DNA from: Paraglaciecola sp. L1A13
Lineage (GTDB): Bacteria; Pseudomonadota; Gammaproteobacteria; Enterobacterales; Alteromonadaceae
Length of the DNA: 64,000 nt
Assembly (NCBI RefSeq): GCF_009796745.1
Contig: NZ_CP047024.1
Span: 930,001-994,000, forward strand
Direction of reading: 5' to 3'
Shown here: positions 54,501 through 63,869 of the stretch, in pieces
Layout: every line of letters begins with the position of its first letter
Numbering within the stretch: the first letter of the stretch is position 1
Translations under genes and position numbers: made by a program
Notes under the pieces: model-generated
The model's database searches: none
Told to the model about the DNA's origin: nothing
Seen by the model: only the letters and a program-made list of their open reading frames with translations

Positions 54501-54540
54501 TCGTTATGTGTACCTGAGCTTAAGCATGAACTTTGATTAA
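51514..54540 (+). CDS. TonB-dependent outer-membrane receptor (large, Alteromonadales type)
   Basis: 1008 residues with a signal peptide (ends LSAQAAQ). A short charged extension (residues about 31-62, rich in Glu/Lys/Ala) precedes the TonB box and plug (LEQIVVVGSSIKGSDVTGSLPVTLIDASDIDAIG, ..., IGRVEILHDGAAAIYGSDAVAGVVN). The barrel ends in YVYLSLSMNFD, with Phe before a final Asp. AGGAG lies four bases before the first ATG. The following genes encode a D-aminoacylase and a carboxypeptidase, so a peptide or acylated amino acid is a likely ligand. A strong terminator follows, yet the next gene starts only 68 bases on. Confidence 0.92.
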   Translation: MPMLHTKHHRLNKLSMAILVSFGVISLSAQAAQDMRSSVEEADSKAELERAIERKKIAAEKDLEQIVVVGSSIKGSDVTGSLPVTLIDASDIDAIGATSGIELFASIPSNGSVNFNGNDVVSGVYQSRGDVASINLRSIGTGNTLTLLNGRRLVQHPGSQTENSVPVTTVNINSIPVLGIGRVEILHDGAAAIYGSDAVAGVVNTEMRQDFSGFRFDAQYGQAENTSREKVNLNALAGWDLNEGMTNVTVSVNYYHGSEVMASEFDRSSNSDLTRFLEGTRWEGDTNFQNTSTTTQWGRFDASQAVDGLTSSAGRFHVEQLDGTDANQQCVLENGLCIDSGSITKATQGYNTNSARTFLPETERLNSFIFLNHDLGNDTELYGELGYYRAESNSQRAETATLTSAPVTIANSAYWNPLGSGVNRLAGYDIPVEGLDITIDAYRSLDAGPRAINVKNTSYRLLGGARGIKGDWDWDSAALYSAAKTVDSTANRISLSLFQDAVNRQDASAYNTFCGASCNSQDTIDSFKIDVERTGETALGLVDFKMSNAKLFALPAGNVGLAVGTEWRYENFENDYDDRLNGTVMYTNSVTGITYDSDVMGSSAQPNSDGSRNILSAFVEMAGPLVSPDMDIPFVNQLNFQIAGRYERYNDVGDVFKPKAVLSWYPVESLQIRGSYAEGFRAPNLEQLHTAVTSRVNYPTDFYRCQADINKGNVDSFSECSSSDSVSNIRLGNPNLKPEKDYNYGLGLVYTPTFVENLTFTADYWHIKQEDLVGIRSYQNIADLDYYQRLNGGSNPNVIRAEATSDDIAFFEGSGLAPVGDMVEVIGLFENLDSRETSGLDLGAYYKLRDTALGNFKFKVNAAKIIKAFQAVDSESAQLAALGLTLDDVGDLVQMDGRPEWQASGTLTWDYQNWGAGLYGKYVGEFYDTGAVQNDTGDFWLVDSWTTFSIYGQYTFDQGTFENTRVRLGVRNMFDKTPPLADETYGYEASLHNAEGRYVYLSLSMNFD

Positions 54541-54561
54541 TATCGTTAGCTAAAATAAAAC

Positions 54562-54592
54562 AGGGCGACAATGTCGCCCTTCTTCTTTTTTA
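54562..54592 (+). terminator. Terminator behind the TonB receptor gene
   Basis: AGGGCGACA-A-TGTCGCCCT, perfect 9-bp stem with a very tight loop, followed by a T-rich run. It may attenuate rather than end transcription, since the D-aminoacylase gene follows without another visible promoter. Confidence 0.8.
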
Positions 54593-54607
54593 AATGGTAG
54601 CCCTAAA

Positions 54608-56188
54608 ATGCATAAAAATTATTCTAAAGCTGCCTCAGCAGTTTTGTTCGCGTTTGCATCAAGCCTCATTGGTTGCAGTCAGCCTCAGCAAACTATCGAT
54701 ACATTAATTACCGCTAAACACATCTACCAGGGGGGCGATAGCGCACCTATTGAAGGTGTTATAGGTATTGATCAAGGGAACATCGTGTTTGTTGGTCCCA
54801 AATTACCTGAGAATATGACGGCCCAACAGCGTATTGATGCGGGCGATAACATCGTTGCTCCTGGTTTTATTGACACCCATACCCACGCCTGTAACGATTT
54901 TGGTAAAGACCAAAGTAACCTTAACCTTAACTACACCACACAGGGGGTGACCACCGTTTTCTGTAGTGTTGATGGGGGAGGCCCGGTTGATGTGGCTGGT
55001 AAATTTGCTGAATATGAAGCGCAGGGCATCGGCACTAATGTGGCCCTGTATATTGGGCATGGTTCAGTGCGTAAAGCTGTGATGGGTAAGGAAAATCGCC
55101 CCGCCAGCGATAACGAACTTGTGCAAATGAAAACCTTGGTTGAGCAAGCCATGCAGGCCGGAGCACTTGGGCTGTCAACGGGCTTGTACTATGTCCCGGG
55201 CAATTACGCTAATCTCAATGAAGTGGTAGAGCTGGCCAAAGTTGCCGCCAGTTATCATGGTGTTTATGACAGTCATATTCGTGACGAAAGCAGCTACAGT
55301 ATTGGTTTATTGGCCGCCATTCAAGAAGTGATCACTATAGGTGAACAAGCCCATATTCCGGTTCATATAGCCCATATAAAAGCCCTTGGTGTGGATGTGT
55401 GGGGGCAAAGTACCGAGGTTATTGCGATGATTAACGAAGCTCGCCAAAATGGCGTCGATGTTAGTGCCGACCAGTACCCTTGGAAAGCCTCAGGTACGAG
55501 TATTGCCGGTAGTTTGGTACCACGGGAAGTCATGGCGGGGAATGCACAAACCTATCTAGCCAGAATGGAAGATGAAACGACATGGCCAGAACTTAAAGTG
55601 GCGATGCAGGAAAATTTACGCCGTCGTGGCGGTGCTGAATCCTTGTTAATTAGTGACCCTAAACGTCCTGATATCAGAGGCAAAAATTTACAGCAGGTCG
55701 CTGAGTTATGGCAGATTTCTCCCATAGATGCGGCACGTAAAATCATTATCGAGGGTAATGCAAGAGTGGCAAGTTTCAATATGTCTGAGCAAGATATCAA
55801 TGCTTTTATGGTGCAACCTTGGGTTATGACTTCTTCAGACGGTAGCACTGGACATCCGCGTAAATATGCAACCTTTCCGAAAAAATTTGCGACCTATGTT
55901 AAACAAGAATCGTTGTTGAGTATTCAACAATTTATTGCACAAAGCAGCACCGTTCCGGCGACGACTTTTGGTTTGCTTAATCGTGGCACCCTAAAGGTAG
56001 GTAGTATTGCTGACATCGTTATTTTTGATGAAAATCGTTTTAAGCCCAAAGCCGATTATCTGCATCCAGAAGTGCTTAGTGAAGGGGTTGAATGGTTGTT
56101 GCTCAATGGGCAGATAGTGATTGCTCAACACCAGGCATCTAAGACCCTTGCAGGGCAAGTTATTCGCCAGTCTCAAAACATTCAGTAA
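54608..56188 (+). CDS. D-aminoacylase / N-acyl-D-amino-acid deacylase, lipoprotein
   Basis: 526 residues. The signal peptide ends in a lipobox (SSLIGC), so it is anchored in a membrane facing the periplasm. The amidohydrolase metal ligands of this family are in place: HTHACND (His-x-His) about residue 95, Cys in TTVFCSVDGGG about 118, His in DSHIRDES about 222, His in VHIAHIKALG about 254, and Asp in MTSSDGSTGHP about 415. It removes acyl groups from N-acyl-D-amino acids (or related D-peptides). The M14 peptidase starts eight bases downstream. Confidence 0.9.
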   Translation: MHKNYSKAASAVLFAFASSLIGCSQPQQTIDTLITAKHIYQGGDSAPIEGVIGIDQGNIVFVGPKLPENMTAQQRIDAGDNIVAPGFIDTHTHACNDFGKDQSNLNLNYTTQGVTTVFCSVDGGGPVDVAGKFAEYEAQGIGTNVALYIGHGSVRKAVMGKENRPASDNELVQMKTLVEQAMQAGALGLSTGLYYVPGNYANLNEVVELAKVAASYHGVYDSHIRDESSYSIGLLAAIQEVITIGEQAHIPVHIAHIKALGVDVWGQSTEVIAMINEARQNGVDVSADQYPWKASGTSIAGSLVPREVMAGNAQTYLARMEDETTWPELKVAMQENLRRRGGAESLLISDPKRPDIRGKNLQQVAELWQISPIDAARKIIIEGNARVASFNMSEQDINAFMVQPWVMTSSDGSTGHPRKYATFPKKFATYVKQESLLSIQQFIAQSSTVPATTFGLLNRGTLKVGSIADIVIFDENRFKPKADYLHPEVLSEGVEWLLLNGQIVIAQHQASKTLAGQVIRQSQNIQ

Positions 56189-56195
56189 GGTATTT

Positions 56196-58772
56196 ATGTG
56201 TAAATTATTGTCATCTTTGCAAACGCTAGTGCTAAGCATTGTTTGCGTAATCAGTTTCCAAATACAATCTGCGCCGAAAATAGACTCCCTTTATGCGCCA
56301 TCAAGTATTTTCGATGGCGCAGTTACTCCTCCTGAGATATTTTTAGGGCATGATTTAGGTCAGCATATGACCCGTAATGACATGATGATCGCTTATTTTA
56401 GGCAACTCGCGAGCCAGTCAGATAGAGTGAAATATGACGTTATTGGCTACAGCAATGAAAATCGTCCAATTGTCACCTTAACGATTACCTCACCTGCTAA
56501 TCAGCAAAAACTCGATCAGATCCGTCTACAACATCTTGCCCAACAAGATATTAGTGAATCGACTATATCAACGACTGATATGCCGGTGGTTAGCTGGATT
56601 AACTTTGGTGTACATGGTGGTGAAGTTAGCTCTACTGACTCAGCCATGCCGATTGCCTATCACTTGGCTGCCGCTCAGGGCGACGCTATTGATAGTTTGC
56701 TTGATAACAGTATTATTTTGCTAACTGCCAGCTTCAATCCTGACGGTAATACTCGAGAATCTGGCTGGAACTGGCAATATTCATCAGAGGTTGCTGTGAG
56801 TGATCCCAATCATGTGCTGCATCGGTCACCTTGGCCCGCTGGGCGTACTAATCATTATTGGTTTGATTTAAACCGCCAGTGGATGTTGCAACAGCAACCC
56901 GAGCCAGTTGCTTGGGTGAGTAAGTTCCATCAATGGCGACCCAATATTGTGGCTGACTTTCATGAGATGCGCTCTTACAAGTCATTCTACTTTCATCCTG
57001 GTGCGCCAGATAGGGTGCATCCCTTGATCGACAAAAAAGCCATGACCTTGTTAAGTGAAGTTGTACAGGGTCCTCGGGACTTTATGGATAGCGAAGCACG
57101 CTTATATTTTAACGAAGAGTCTTATGACAATTTTTATTTAGGCAAAGGTGCTACTTACCCTTTGATGTACGGCAGTTTGGGGATTCTATTTGAGCAAGCT
57201 AGTTCTGGTGGTTTATTGGAGACCCCAAGAGGTGTGTTGTCATTTCGTGACAATATCCGCACGTTCTATCGTGTAGGTTTAGCTCTGTTAAATAATGCCG
57301 TAGAAAAACGTCAGAGTTTATTAGCGTATCAACGTGATTTTGCTAAAAACAGCAGTAAACATGCAGATAAAGACGATATCAAAGGTTATGTATTTGCTGC
57401 CCCAGAAGATCCAGCCCGACTGTTTCATTTTTTACAGTTACTTGAACGGAATCAAATTAAGGTTAAACCATTAACGAAAGATTTGACCATTAAAGACATG
57501 ATATTTAAAGCTCAGCAAGCCTATGTTGTGGAAACTGATCAGGCAAGTTATGCCATGGTTAAAGGCTTATTCGAAAAAATCACCAAATTTGAAAATAATA
57601 CTTTTTATGACGTATCTGGATGGACAATGCCCTTAGCCTTTGGCATCGAATTTAAATCTTTGACACGCAGCAATTACAAAGTGGGCGACGCAATCAGCCC
57701 TGTGTTTCCGACTTTTTCAGCGCCGCCTAAAGCTAACGTCGCCTATGCGTTTGATTGGTCACATTATTATGCGCCCAAGGTGTTGTATCGCTTACTAGAC
57801 GCTGGGTTCTTACCACGCATTGCTCGTACTCCTTTTAAAGCAAAAACCGAGCAAGGCGAACATACATTTGGCCGGGGCAGCGTGATGGTCTCGGTTGGAT
57901 GGCAAGGGGGTATCGATAGTAAGGCGGATAGCGATAAATTAGCGCAAATTATGCAACAGGCCGCGACCGTTGACGGTGTGCCAGTATTTGCTCTTGATAG
58001 CTCGCACACCAGTAGTGTTGGTATGGACTTGGGCAGCAATTATATTGAAGCGGTTACGTTACCTAAGGTGCTATTGGTCATCGGCCCTGGCATGTCGCAA
58101 TACCAAGCTGGTGAGGTTTGGCATTTACTCGATAAACGTATGCAAATGCCTGTAGTGATGGTCACCAAGAACGACCTAAATAACATGGATTTGCAACCTT
58201 ATAGCCATATAGTGATGGCCGACGGAAAGTATGCTGATATCAGTGCCGATTTGACATTAAATATTGAAAATTGGGTTGAAGGTGGTGGCTCGCTGGTGGG
58301 TATTGGCGATGGTGCCAAATGGGCAGCTAAAGCAATGCTGAACGTGGAAACGGTTAAGATTAAAGCGGGCGAAAAAGCGCTGCAAAAACGTATCGACTAC
58401 GGCGAAAAAGATCACGTGAAGGCCCAAGATATTATTGGTGGTGCCATTATGTCCGGTGATTTAGATAACACGCATCCAATCGGTTATGGCTATGCACGCA
58501 GGGCTATTGCGACCCAGCGCAGCGGGCTTCTCGCATTTGAACCACCAAAAAACCCTTATGCTACCGTGGTGAAAATTCCAGAAAATGCCTTACTCACTGG
58601 TTATGCTTCCAAGCAAAACCAGCAACAGTTAGCGGGTAAGGCAATGTTGGTTGCCCAAAGCAAAGGCAAAGGTAGTGTGATTTTATTTAGCGACGATCCT
58701 AATTTTCGTGGATATTTTTACGGCACCGAGAAACTGTTCCTTAATAGTCTGTTTTTTTCTGGGTTGTTTTGA
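56196..58772 (+). CDS. M14-family zinc carboxypeptidase, secreted
   Basis: 858 residues from the ATG at 56196 (AAGG upstream; a longer frame starting inside the previous gene is rejected). A signal peptide (to about residue 27) precedes the peptidase M14 domain. The zinc ligands are visible in NFGVHGGEVSSTDSA (His-x-x-Glu) and in VADFHEMR (His), with the general base region ILFEQASSGG. A C-terminal half of about 450 residues follows (LVIGPGMSQYQAGEVWHLLD..., HIVMADGKYADI), resembling the glutamine-amidotransferase-like tail seen in such large M14 proteins. It probably trims peptides taken in by the receptor. Confidence 0.88.
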   Translation: MCKLLSSLQTLVLSIVCVISFQIQSAPKIDSLYAPSSIFDGAVTPPEIFLGHDLGQHMTRNDMMIAYFRQLASQSDRVKYDVIGYSNENRPIVTLTITSPANQQKLDQIRLQHLAQQDISESTISTTDMPVVSWINFGVHGGEVSSTDSAMPIAYHLAAAQGDAIDSLLDNSIILLTASFNPDGNTRESGWNWQYSSEVAVSDPNHVLHRSPWPAGRTNHYWFDLNRQWMLQQQPEPVAWVSKFHQWRPNIVADFHEMRSYKSFYFHPGAPDRVHPLIDKKAMTLLSEVVQGPRDFMDSEARLYFNEESYDNFYLGKGATYPLMYGSLGILFEQASSGGLLETPRGVLSFRDNIRTFYRVGLALLNNAVEKRQSLLAYQRDFAKNSSKHADKDDIKGYVFAAPEDPARLFHFLQLLERNQIKVKPLTKDLTIKDMIFKAQQAYVVETDQASYAMVKGLFEKITKFENNTFYDVSGWTMPLAFGIEFKSLTRSNYKVGDAISPVFPTFSAPPKANVAYAFDWSHYYAPKVLYRLLDAGFLPRIARTPFKAKTEQGEHTFGRGSVMVSVGWQGGIDSKADSDKLAQIMQQAATVDGVPVFALDSSHTSSVGMDLGSNYIEAVTLPKVLLVIGPGMSQYQAGEVWHLLDKRMQMPVVMVTKNDLNNMDLQPYSHIVMADGKYADISADLTLNIENWVEGGGSLVGIGDGAKWAAKAMLNVETVKIKAGEKALQKRIDYGEKDHVKAQDIIGGAIMSGDLDNTHPIGYGYARRAIATQRSGLLAFEPPKNPYATVVKIPENALLTGYASKQNQQQLAGKAMLVAQSKGKGSVILFSDDPNFRGYFYGTEKLFLNSLFFSGLF

Positions 58773-58800
58773 TCTCAGTTAGCTCATAAAGCCAGTATTG

Positions 58801-58935
58801 TGTGACAGCGTTTTGCTCTGTCACATTTAATCTATGGGTTCAAGGGTATAGGTATCTAGATTATAAGGGCTTAACAACGCTCTTCGCTGTGCGCAATATA
58901 CTAAAAAGGGTCCTATGAAAACACAGGACCCTTTT
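58801..58935. terminator. Hairpin and strong bidirectional terminator
   Basis: TGTGACAG...CTGTCACA (58801-58825) is followed, after about 80 bases, by AAAAGGGTCCT...AGGACCCTTTT (58904-58914 and 58925-58935). The second is a perfect 11-bp stem usable from both sides. The whole layout repeats that at 35923-36089. The rest of 58773-59124 holds no gene. Confidence 0.75.
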
Positions 58936-59124
58936 GGTATTTAAAGAATAAGTTGATGATAGGCGTGTCTGTTCATCAAGCTGAATATTGCGGATGGTAT
59001 TGACGAACAACGATCGTTGATCAACGATCACGAATACAATAGACAGTTATTATTCAACATACTCTTAGCGTTCAGCTAGGCATTTTTATTTATCCAGTGA
59101 ACTAAACTAATTTAGATGAAACAT

Positions 59125-60084
59125 TTAGTTGTGAAACCTAACGCTAAGTTGAGCTAAACGACCTGTCACCTCACCAAACTCGGTGAGTGTTTCATCGAAT
59201 ATTTGTTTTATCGATTTTGTTTCTTTAATGCGCCCTGCGACTTGACCGGTTAGTGCGATCCCTGCCTCTAGGTTGCCACCAAAGTAGACTGCTTGTGTGT
59301 CTTGAAATTCGCTGAAAATATTCTCGGATCCTTCATTTAAGATACGTGTTGAACGTTCGGTGCGTAGTGCTCTTAATGCTGGGCCGGGTCCTGAGCGGTT
59401 AAGAAACAGCGTGTCCGTAGAATCAGCAGCAATTATTGCGTCTTTCCAGTTTTGATGAACTGGGCTTTCAATGGCGCTTAAAATACGCGTGCCCATTAAT
59501 ACGCCGTCTGCTCCAAGTGCGAACGCTGCAGCCATGCTGCGCCCGTCCATAATACCTCCAGCTGCAACGATAGGCACATTTACTGCTTCGCAAACTTGCG
59601 GAATTAGCACCATGCTCGATACATCGTCAGCGTTTTTAAAACCGCCCCCTTCACCGCCCTCAACGATGAGTCCGTCAACCCCTGCTTCAACTGCTTTTAA
59701 CGCTCCTTTGAGGTTAGGCACCACATGAAATACGGTCAAACCAGCTTCTTTGAGTTTGGTTGTATATTTTGTTGGGTCTCCCGCTGACGTAGTAACGAAC
59801 TTAATGCCTTGATCAATGATGAAGTCGAGAATTTTGGGATCGCGCACAAACGCTTGGGCGATATTTACGCCGAAGGGTTTGTCTGTCAGGTCACGCATTT
59901 TTAAAATTTCTTCACGGATGACATCAAGTTCGCCAGAACTTGTTTCAATAATGCCCATACCGCCTGCATTTGATACTGCTGATGAAAGTTGTGAGCGAGC
60001 AATCCAGCCCATGGCGGCTTGAATTATAGGTTTTTCAATACCGAGCATATCTGTAATGCGAGTTTTAACTATGGTGTCTGACAT
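59125..60084 (-). CDS. Nitronate monooxygenase / FabK-like flavoprotein
   Basis: 319 residues, TIM-barrel FMN protein of the NPD (2-nitropropane dioxygenase) family. Motifs: KPIIQAAMGWIARSQLSSAVSNAGGMGIIE at the N-terminus, KFVTTSAGDPTKYTTKLKEAGLTVFHVV, VDGLIVEGGEGGGFKNADD, and VPIVAAGGIMDGRSMAAAFALGADGVLMGTRIL for phosphate binding. Members oxidise alkyl nitronates or act as enoyl-ACP reductase; the sequence alone does not decide. It stands alone on the minus strand. The 60085-60531 stretch upstream of it has no gene; TAGGGCCCTAGGGCCCTA (60314-60331) there is a short palindromic doublet. Confidence 0.85.
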   Translation of the reverse strand: MSDTIVKTRITDMLGIEKPIIQAAMGWIARSQLSSAVSNAGGMGIIETSSGELDVIREEILKMRDLTDKPFGVNIAQAFVRDPKILDFIIDQGIKFVTTSAGDPTKYTTKLKEAGLTVFHVVPNLKGALKAVEAGVDGLIVEGGEGGGFKNADDVSSMVLIPQVCEAVNVPIVAAGGIMDGRSMAAAFALGADGVLMGTRILSAIESPVHQNWKDAIIAADSTDTLFLNRSGPGPALRALRTERSTRILNEGSENIFSEFQDTQAVYFGGNLEAGIALTGQVAGRIKETKSIKQIFDETLTEFGEVTGRLAQLSVRFHN

Positions 60085-60531
60085 ATTGATCCTTTGCGAT
60101 CTATTACTATTAGGGTACTAGTTTTATAGATTTGCTAATCATATTGGTACTTTTTTTCATGAATATAGTGGCTATTCATTGGTTTATCTTCAGCTGATCG
60201 TGGGCTCATTCTGAACATTACCGTGTTGGGTGTCTTTTTCACGGTAAATTGCCGTGTGATCCGTATAAATAATTTTCGTTATATTTATATGCACATGCAT
60301 CTATAAACTAAGCTTAGGGCCCTAGGGCCCTAGTGCGCTTTTGTTTTCCATTAGGAAATATTATTCAGATAAAGATTTATAAGCTTTACTTAATGTTGCT
60401 GCACATTTTTTAATCTCAGAGGAGGGCGCAAGCATAGTCTCGGCATAACTTGCTGCTGAGCTGAGCTGAGCAGTTACAGTCTTGGTCTTATGCTGTCTTC
60501 TCCTGTGCCATTTTTAAAAGGAGTTCTGCTT

Positions 60532-61800
60532 ATGAGTGCTTACGATCCTAATTTTTTGGATCACTATATTTTGCCTTTGCCGAGTTTTGCGCCCTATCTT
60601 GAGGTGGATATAGTGCGTGATGACGATCGTTCTAGTCATTATATCGCTGATTATGTTCATTACTCTTTAGTGATGAATGGCGCTGATGAAAGGCGTTCAG
60701 CTGCATACGTTGCACTGAATATTGACCAATCAAAATTTAAAACAACCAGCCGCAGCGACCGATGGCGTATAGACACGCGAATAAATAAAGAATGCCAGCT
60801 AGACAACGCGTATTACCAGAATAATGATTGGGATCGTGGTCATCTGGCAAGACGCGCGACGGCTGCGTGGGGCGATAATCCTATTGAAGCTCAGCGAGCC
60901 TCTAACGAAACATTTTATTATACGAACGCTTGTCTACAACACGTTAATTTGAACCGTGATGAATGGCTAGGGTTGGAAGACTGGGTGTACGATTTAAATT
61001 TAGATAAGGATGGAAAAATCACATCCTTTTCGGGTCCTTTTTATGCTGACTACGAACGCAGTGTGCATCCCAGTGGTCATCCCTTAGCACTTGTACCCGC
61101 TGGATTTTTTAAGATTGTTTGCTTTATTAACACGTCAGATGAATTGGAAGTGAGGGCTTTTGTTATGTTTCAAGATGAAAAAGCTTTGGCTGATAAGTCA
61201 GGTCGAAAGAAATATAATAACCAGACATACCAAACTACCGTTGCATTTATCGAAGAGTTGACGGGATTACAGTTTGAACCTGAAATTTATCATGCTAATC
61301 CTATGCTGCATTGTACGACGGCCACTAATATATCGGGCCCTAAAATCGTCGATGGTGAGCAGGTACTGATCCCAGAACTGATAGAAGTGGCCAAGCCCGC
61401 TGATATTCAAAATACGACAGCAAAGCGTCAGACGGTGAAAGATGATGTAGTGGATATTTATATCAGTGCAGCTATGGTCAATCCCAAGGGCCGTGATAAA
61501 GACAATGAGTGGATTGCGCTTATTAATTTAGGCGCTGTGGACGTTGACCTGACTGACTGGACCTTATCAGACAATCAGGATAAGCCTGTTACTATTGGAA
61601 AAGTAGTACTTGCGCCTGGTGAATCTGTTGTGGTTAAGCAACTCGGTTCAATTCAACTGAACAACAAAGGAGACGTGATAAAACTGTTTGATAATCAAGA
61701 AAACCGGATTGATTGGGTGAATTACACCGAGAAGATGGTTATATCTGGGGCGCCTGTGTTGTTTTTATCCCCAAGAGACACACTTGATTTAGAGGTGTAA
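60532..61800 (+). CDS. NUC1-type DNA/RNA non-specific endonuclease with lamin-tail domain
   Basis: 422 residues from ATG 60532, set by AAGGAG eight bases upstream. Residues about 30-265 are the endonuclease NS domain: the active-site motif NDWDRGHLARR (Asp-Arg-Gly-His), then NETFYYTNACLQHVNLNRDEW with the Asn ligand. Residues about 315-415 are a lamin-tail domain (ISAAMVNPKGRDKDNEWIALINLG, LTDWTLSDN, LAPGESVVVKQ, KLFDNQENRIDWVNY). No signal peptide is evident, which is odd for a group that is normally exported. It cuts nucleic acids without sequence preference. Confidence 0.88.
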   Translation: MSAYDPNFLDHYILPLPSFAPYLEVDIVRDDDRSSHYIADYVHYSLVMNGADERRSAAYVALNIDQSKFKTTSRSDRWRIDTRINKECQLDNAYYQNNDWDRGHLARRATAAWGDNPIEAQRASNETFYYTNACLQHVNLNRDEWLGLEDWVYDLNLDKDGKITSFSGPFYADYERSVHPSGHPLALVPAGFFKIVCFINTSDELEVRAFVMFQDEKALADKSGRKKYNNQTYQTTVAFIEELTGLQFEPEIYHANPMLHCTTATNISGPKIVDGEQVLIPELIEVAKPADIQNTTAKRQTVKDDVVDIYISAAMVNPKGRDKDNEWIALINLGAVDVDLTDWTLSDNQDKPVTIGKVVLAPGESVVVKQLGSIQLNNKGDVIKLFDNQENRIDWVNYTEKMVISGAPVLFLSPRDTLDLEV

Positions 61801-62272
61801 GAAGTAAAATGATAGACGTCTAGCGATGGCGCGTACTTGAATAATACCTGCGTTATTCAAGTTAGGTGAGATATGGCTAGTTCCTTGCTTGCAGTCTTTT
61901 GAGGGGCGTGTGATTGCAACACTACACAAAGTTGCAGGCGAAACAGCGATGGCGCGGAATGTCCTATAGATAACTGTGAAAAATAGAATGGCGTATACGA
62001 ATGAGTAAAGCCGAATATGTCGCACAATTCATACGAAATAATACTTTTCACTTCGCCATTTTCGCTTTATAGCCCAGTAAGTCCGGTACTTTTGTACTTA
62101 CGTCATAAATTTGTCAATCTGTTGTTAGTTTCGTTTCCTGAAGTTGAGTCTATTTGCTAAAGTGGCGTCCAGATTTCGTCGCTTTCAGATGATTGTCCTC
62201 AACTGCATGTTAAATTGAGGCAGATGAATTAGTTAGTTAATTAGTTTTTTATTAGTAGGTTAAGGTTGCCCA
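61801..62272. other. Gene-free gap before minC with a hairpin
   Basis: 472 bases with no credible gene. CTTGAATAA (61836-61844) pairs with TTATTCAAG (61853-61861) across an 8-base loop, 36 bases after the nuclease stop; without a T-run it is at best a weak terminator. The minC promoter should lie in the last 100 bases (AT-rich, 62180-62260). Confidence 0.5.
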
Positions 62273-63004
62273 ATGGCAAATGTGTGTTTTCAGATGAAAG
62301 GCACCGCGTTTACTGCGGTGGTTATGGATCTTTACGATTACTCTGCGGAATTATTTCTTGCCCAGTTAAAGCAAAAAATTAATACCGCACCGCAGTTCTT
62401 TAATGCTTCTCCGCTTGTGCTCAACCTCGCTTCTTTTGAAGGTGAGCTTAAAGATGAGCAATTAGAGAAAATTGTTGCCGATTGTCGCGATATGGGTTTA
62501 CAGCCAATTGCTTGTCGTGGCGCTGCGCTTGAATTGAAATATACCGTTATGGGCTTGGGTCTTGCATCCTTGCCTTCTGCCAAAACCCGTAGCACCGACA
62601 TTCAAGCTGAACCGGCTCAGGCCAAATCAGCCCAAGTTGAGCCTGTAAAGCAACTTGTTGAAAAAGAACTAGAGTATCGCCCCAGTAAGGTGATTACCAA
62701 GCCAGTGCGCTCTGGACAACAGGTTTATGCTGAAGGTTGTGACTTGATCGTTATGGCTGCGGTGAGTCAAGGTGCTGAAGTGTTAGCAGATGGCCATGTC
62801 CATATTTATGGACCATTGCGAGGACGAGCTTTAGCAGGTGTGAAAGGCGATACAAATGCGCGAGTTTTTTGTCGGCAGATGGAAGCTGAGCTTGTTTCTA
62901 TTGCTGGTTATTTTATATTAAATGAAAAACTACGTGAGCTCTGCTGGAAAGAAGCAGCACAAGTATTTTTAGACGGTGAATCCATTCAGGTTGAAGCTAT
63001 TTAG
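62273..63004 (+). CDS. minC: MinC, septum site-determining protein
   Basis: 243 residues. The N-terminal domain (MKGTAFTAVVMDLYD..., residues about 1-100) inhibits FtsZ. A variable Ala/Gln/Glu linker (about 105-130) follows. The C-terminal beta-helix (RSGQQVYAEGCDLIVMAAVSQGAEVLADGHVHIYGPLRGRALAG) binds MinD. It is the division inhibitor of the Min system and is first of the three genes, 55 bases before minD. Confidence 0.97.
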   Translation: MANVCFQMKGTAFTAVVMDLYDYSAELFLAQLKQKINTAPQFFNASPLVLNLASFEGELKDEQLEKIVADCRDMGLQPIACRGAALELKYTVMGLGLASLPSAKTRSTDIQAEPAQAKSAQVEPVKQLVEKELEYRPSKVITKPVRSGQQVYAEGCDLIVMAAVSQGAEVLADGHVHIYGPLRGRALAGVKGDTNARVFCRQMEAELVSIAGYFILNEKLRELCWKEAAQVFLDGESIQVEAI

Positions 63005-63059
63005 CGGTGTACGCATAGTTTAACAATGGGTTGATTAAAACAGTTATTGAGGGATTTAA

Positions 63060-63869
63060 GTGGCTAAAATTATTGTAGTAACGTCCGGTAAAGGTGGCGT
63101 AGGTAAAACAACGACAAGTGCGGCAATCGCAACTGGTTTGGCTTTGCGTGGTTTTAAAACAGTCGTGATTGATTTTGATGTAGGTTTACGTAACCTCGAT
63201 TTAATCATGGGCTGTGAACGACGTGTCGTGTATGACTTTGTTAATGTGATTAAAAAAGAAGCCACATTAAACCAGGCGCTGATCAAAGATAAGCGCACCC
63301 CAGGTTTATTTATTCTACCAGCCTCACAAACCCGTGATAAAGATGCGTTGTCTATGGAAGGCGTGCAAACTGTTTTAACCAACTTGGCAAAAGACTTTGA
63401 ATATATCATTTGTGATTCGCCGGCAGGTATTGAACAGGGTGCACAGATGGCGCTGTATTTTGCTGATGAAGCGATTGTTGTGACAAACCCTGAAGTTTCT
63501 TCGGTGCGTGACTCGGATCGTATTATTGGTATATTGCAGAGCAAATCGCTTAAAGCTGAGCAGGGCGGCACAGTCAAAGAGCATTTGCTATTAACCCGTT
63601 ATAACCCTGAGCGTGTTGCAGCCGCTGAGATGTTAAGCGTTGCCGATGTTGAAGATATTTTGGCCGTACCATTATTGGGCGTTATTCCTGAATCAGAAGC
63701 AGTACTTAAGGCATCTAACCAAGGCGCGCCAGTTATTTTAGACCAAGAGTCAGAAGCGGGACAGGCGTATCTTGATGCCGTATCGCGTTTACTAGGCGAA
63801 GAAGTCGAACATCGTTTTCTTGAAGTACAGAAAAAAGGATTTCTGAAGCGGCTACTAGGAGGAAAATAG
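63060..63869 (+). CDS. minD: MinD, membrane ATPase of the Min system
   Basis: 269 residues, start GTG at 63060 with GAGGGA upstream. Deviant Walker A ([16 protein letters not shown]), [26 protein letters not shown], and [15 protein letters not shown] are all present. The C-terminal amphipathic helix ([12 protein letters not shown]) is the membrane-targeting sequence. It recruits MinC to the membrane and is released by MinE. Its stop TAG shares a base with the minE GTG. Confidence 0.98.
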   Translation: MAKIIVVTSGKGGVGKTTTSAAIATGLALRGFKTVVIDFDVGLRNLDLIMGCERRVVYDFVNVIKKEATLNQALIKDKRTPGLFILPASQTRDKDALSMEGVQTVLTNLAKDFEYIICDSPAGIEQGAQMALYFADEAIVVTNPEVSSVRDSDRIIGILQSKSLKAEQGGTVKEHLLLTRYNPERVAAAEMLSVADVEDILAVPLLGVIPESEAVLKASNQGAPVILDQESEAGQAYLDAVSRLLGEEVEHRFLEVQKKGFLKRLLGGK

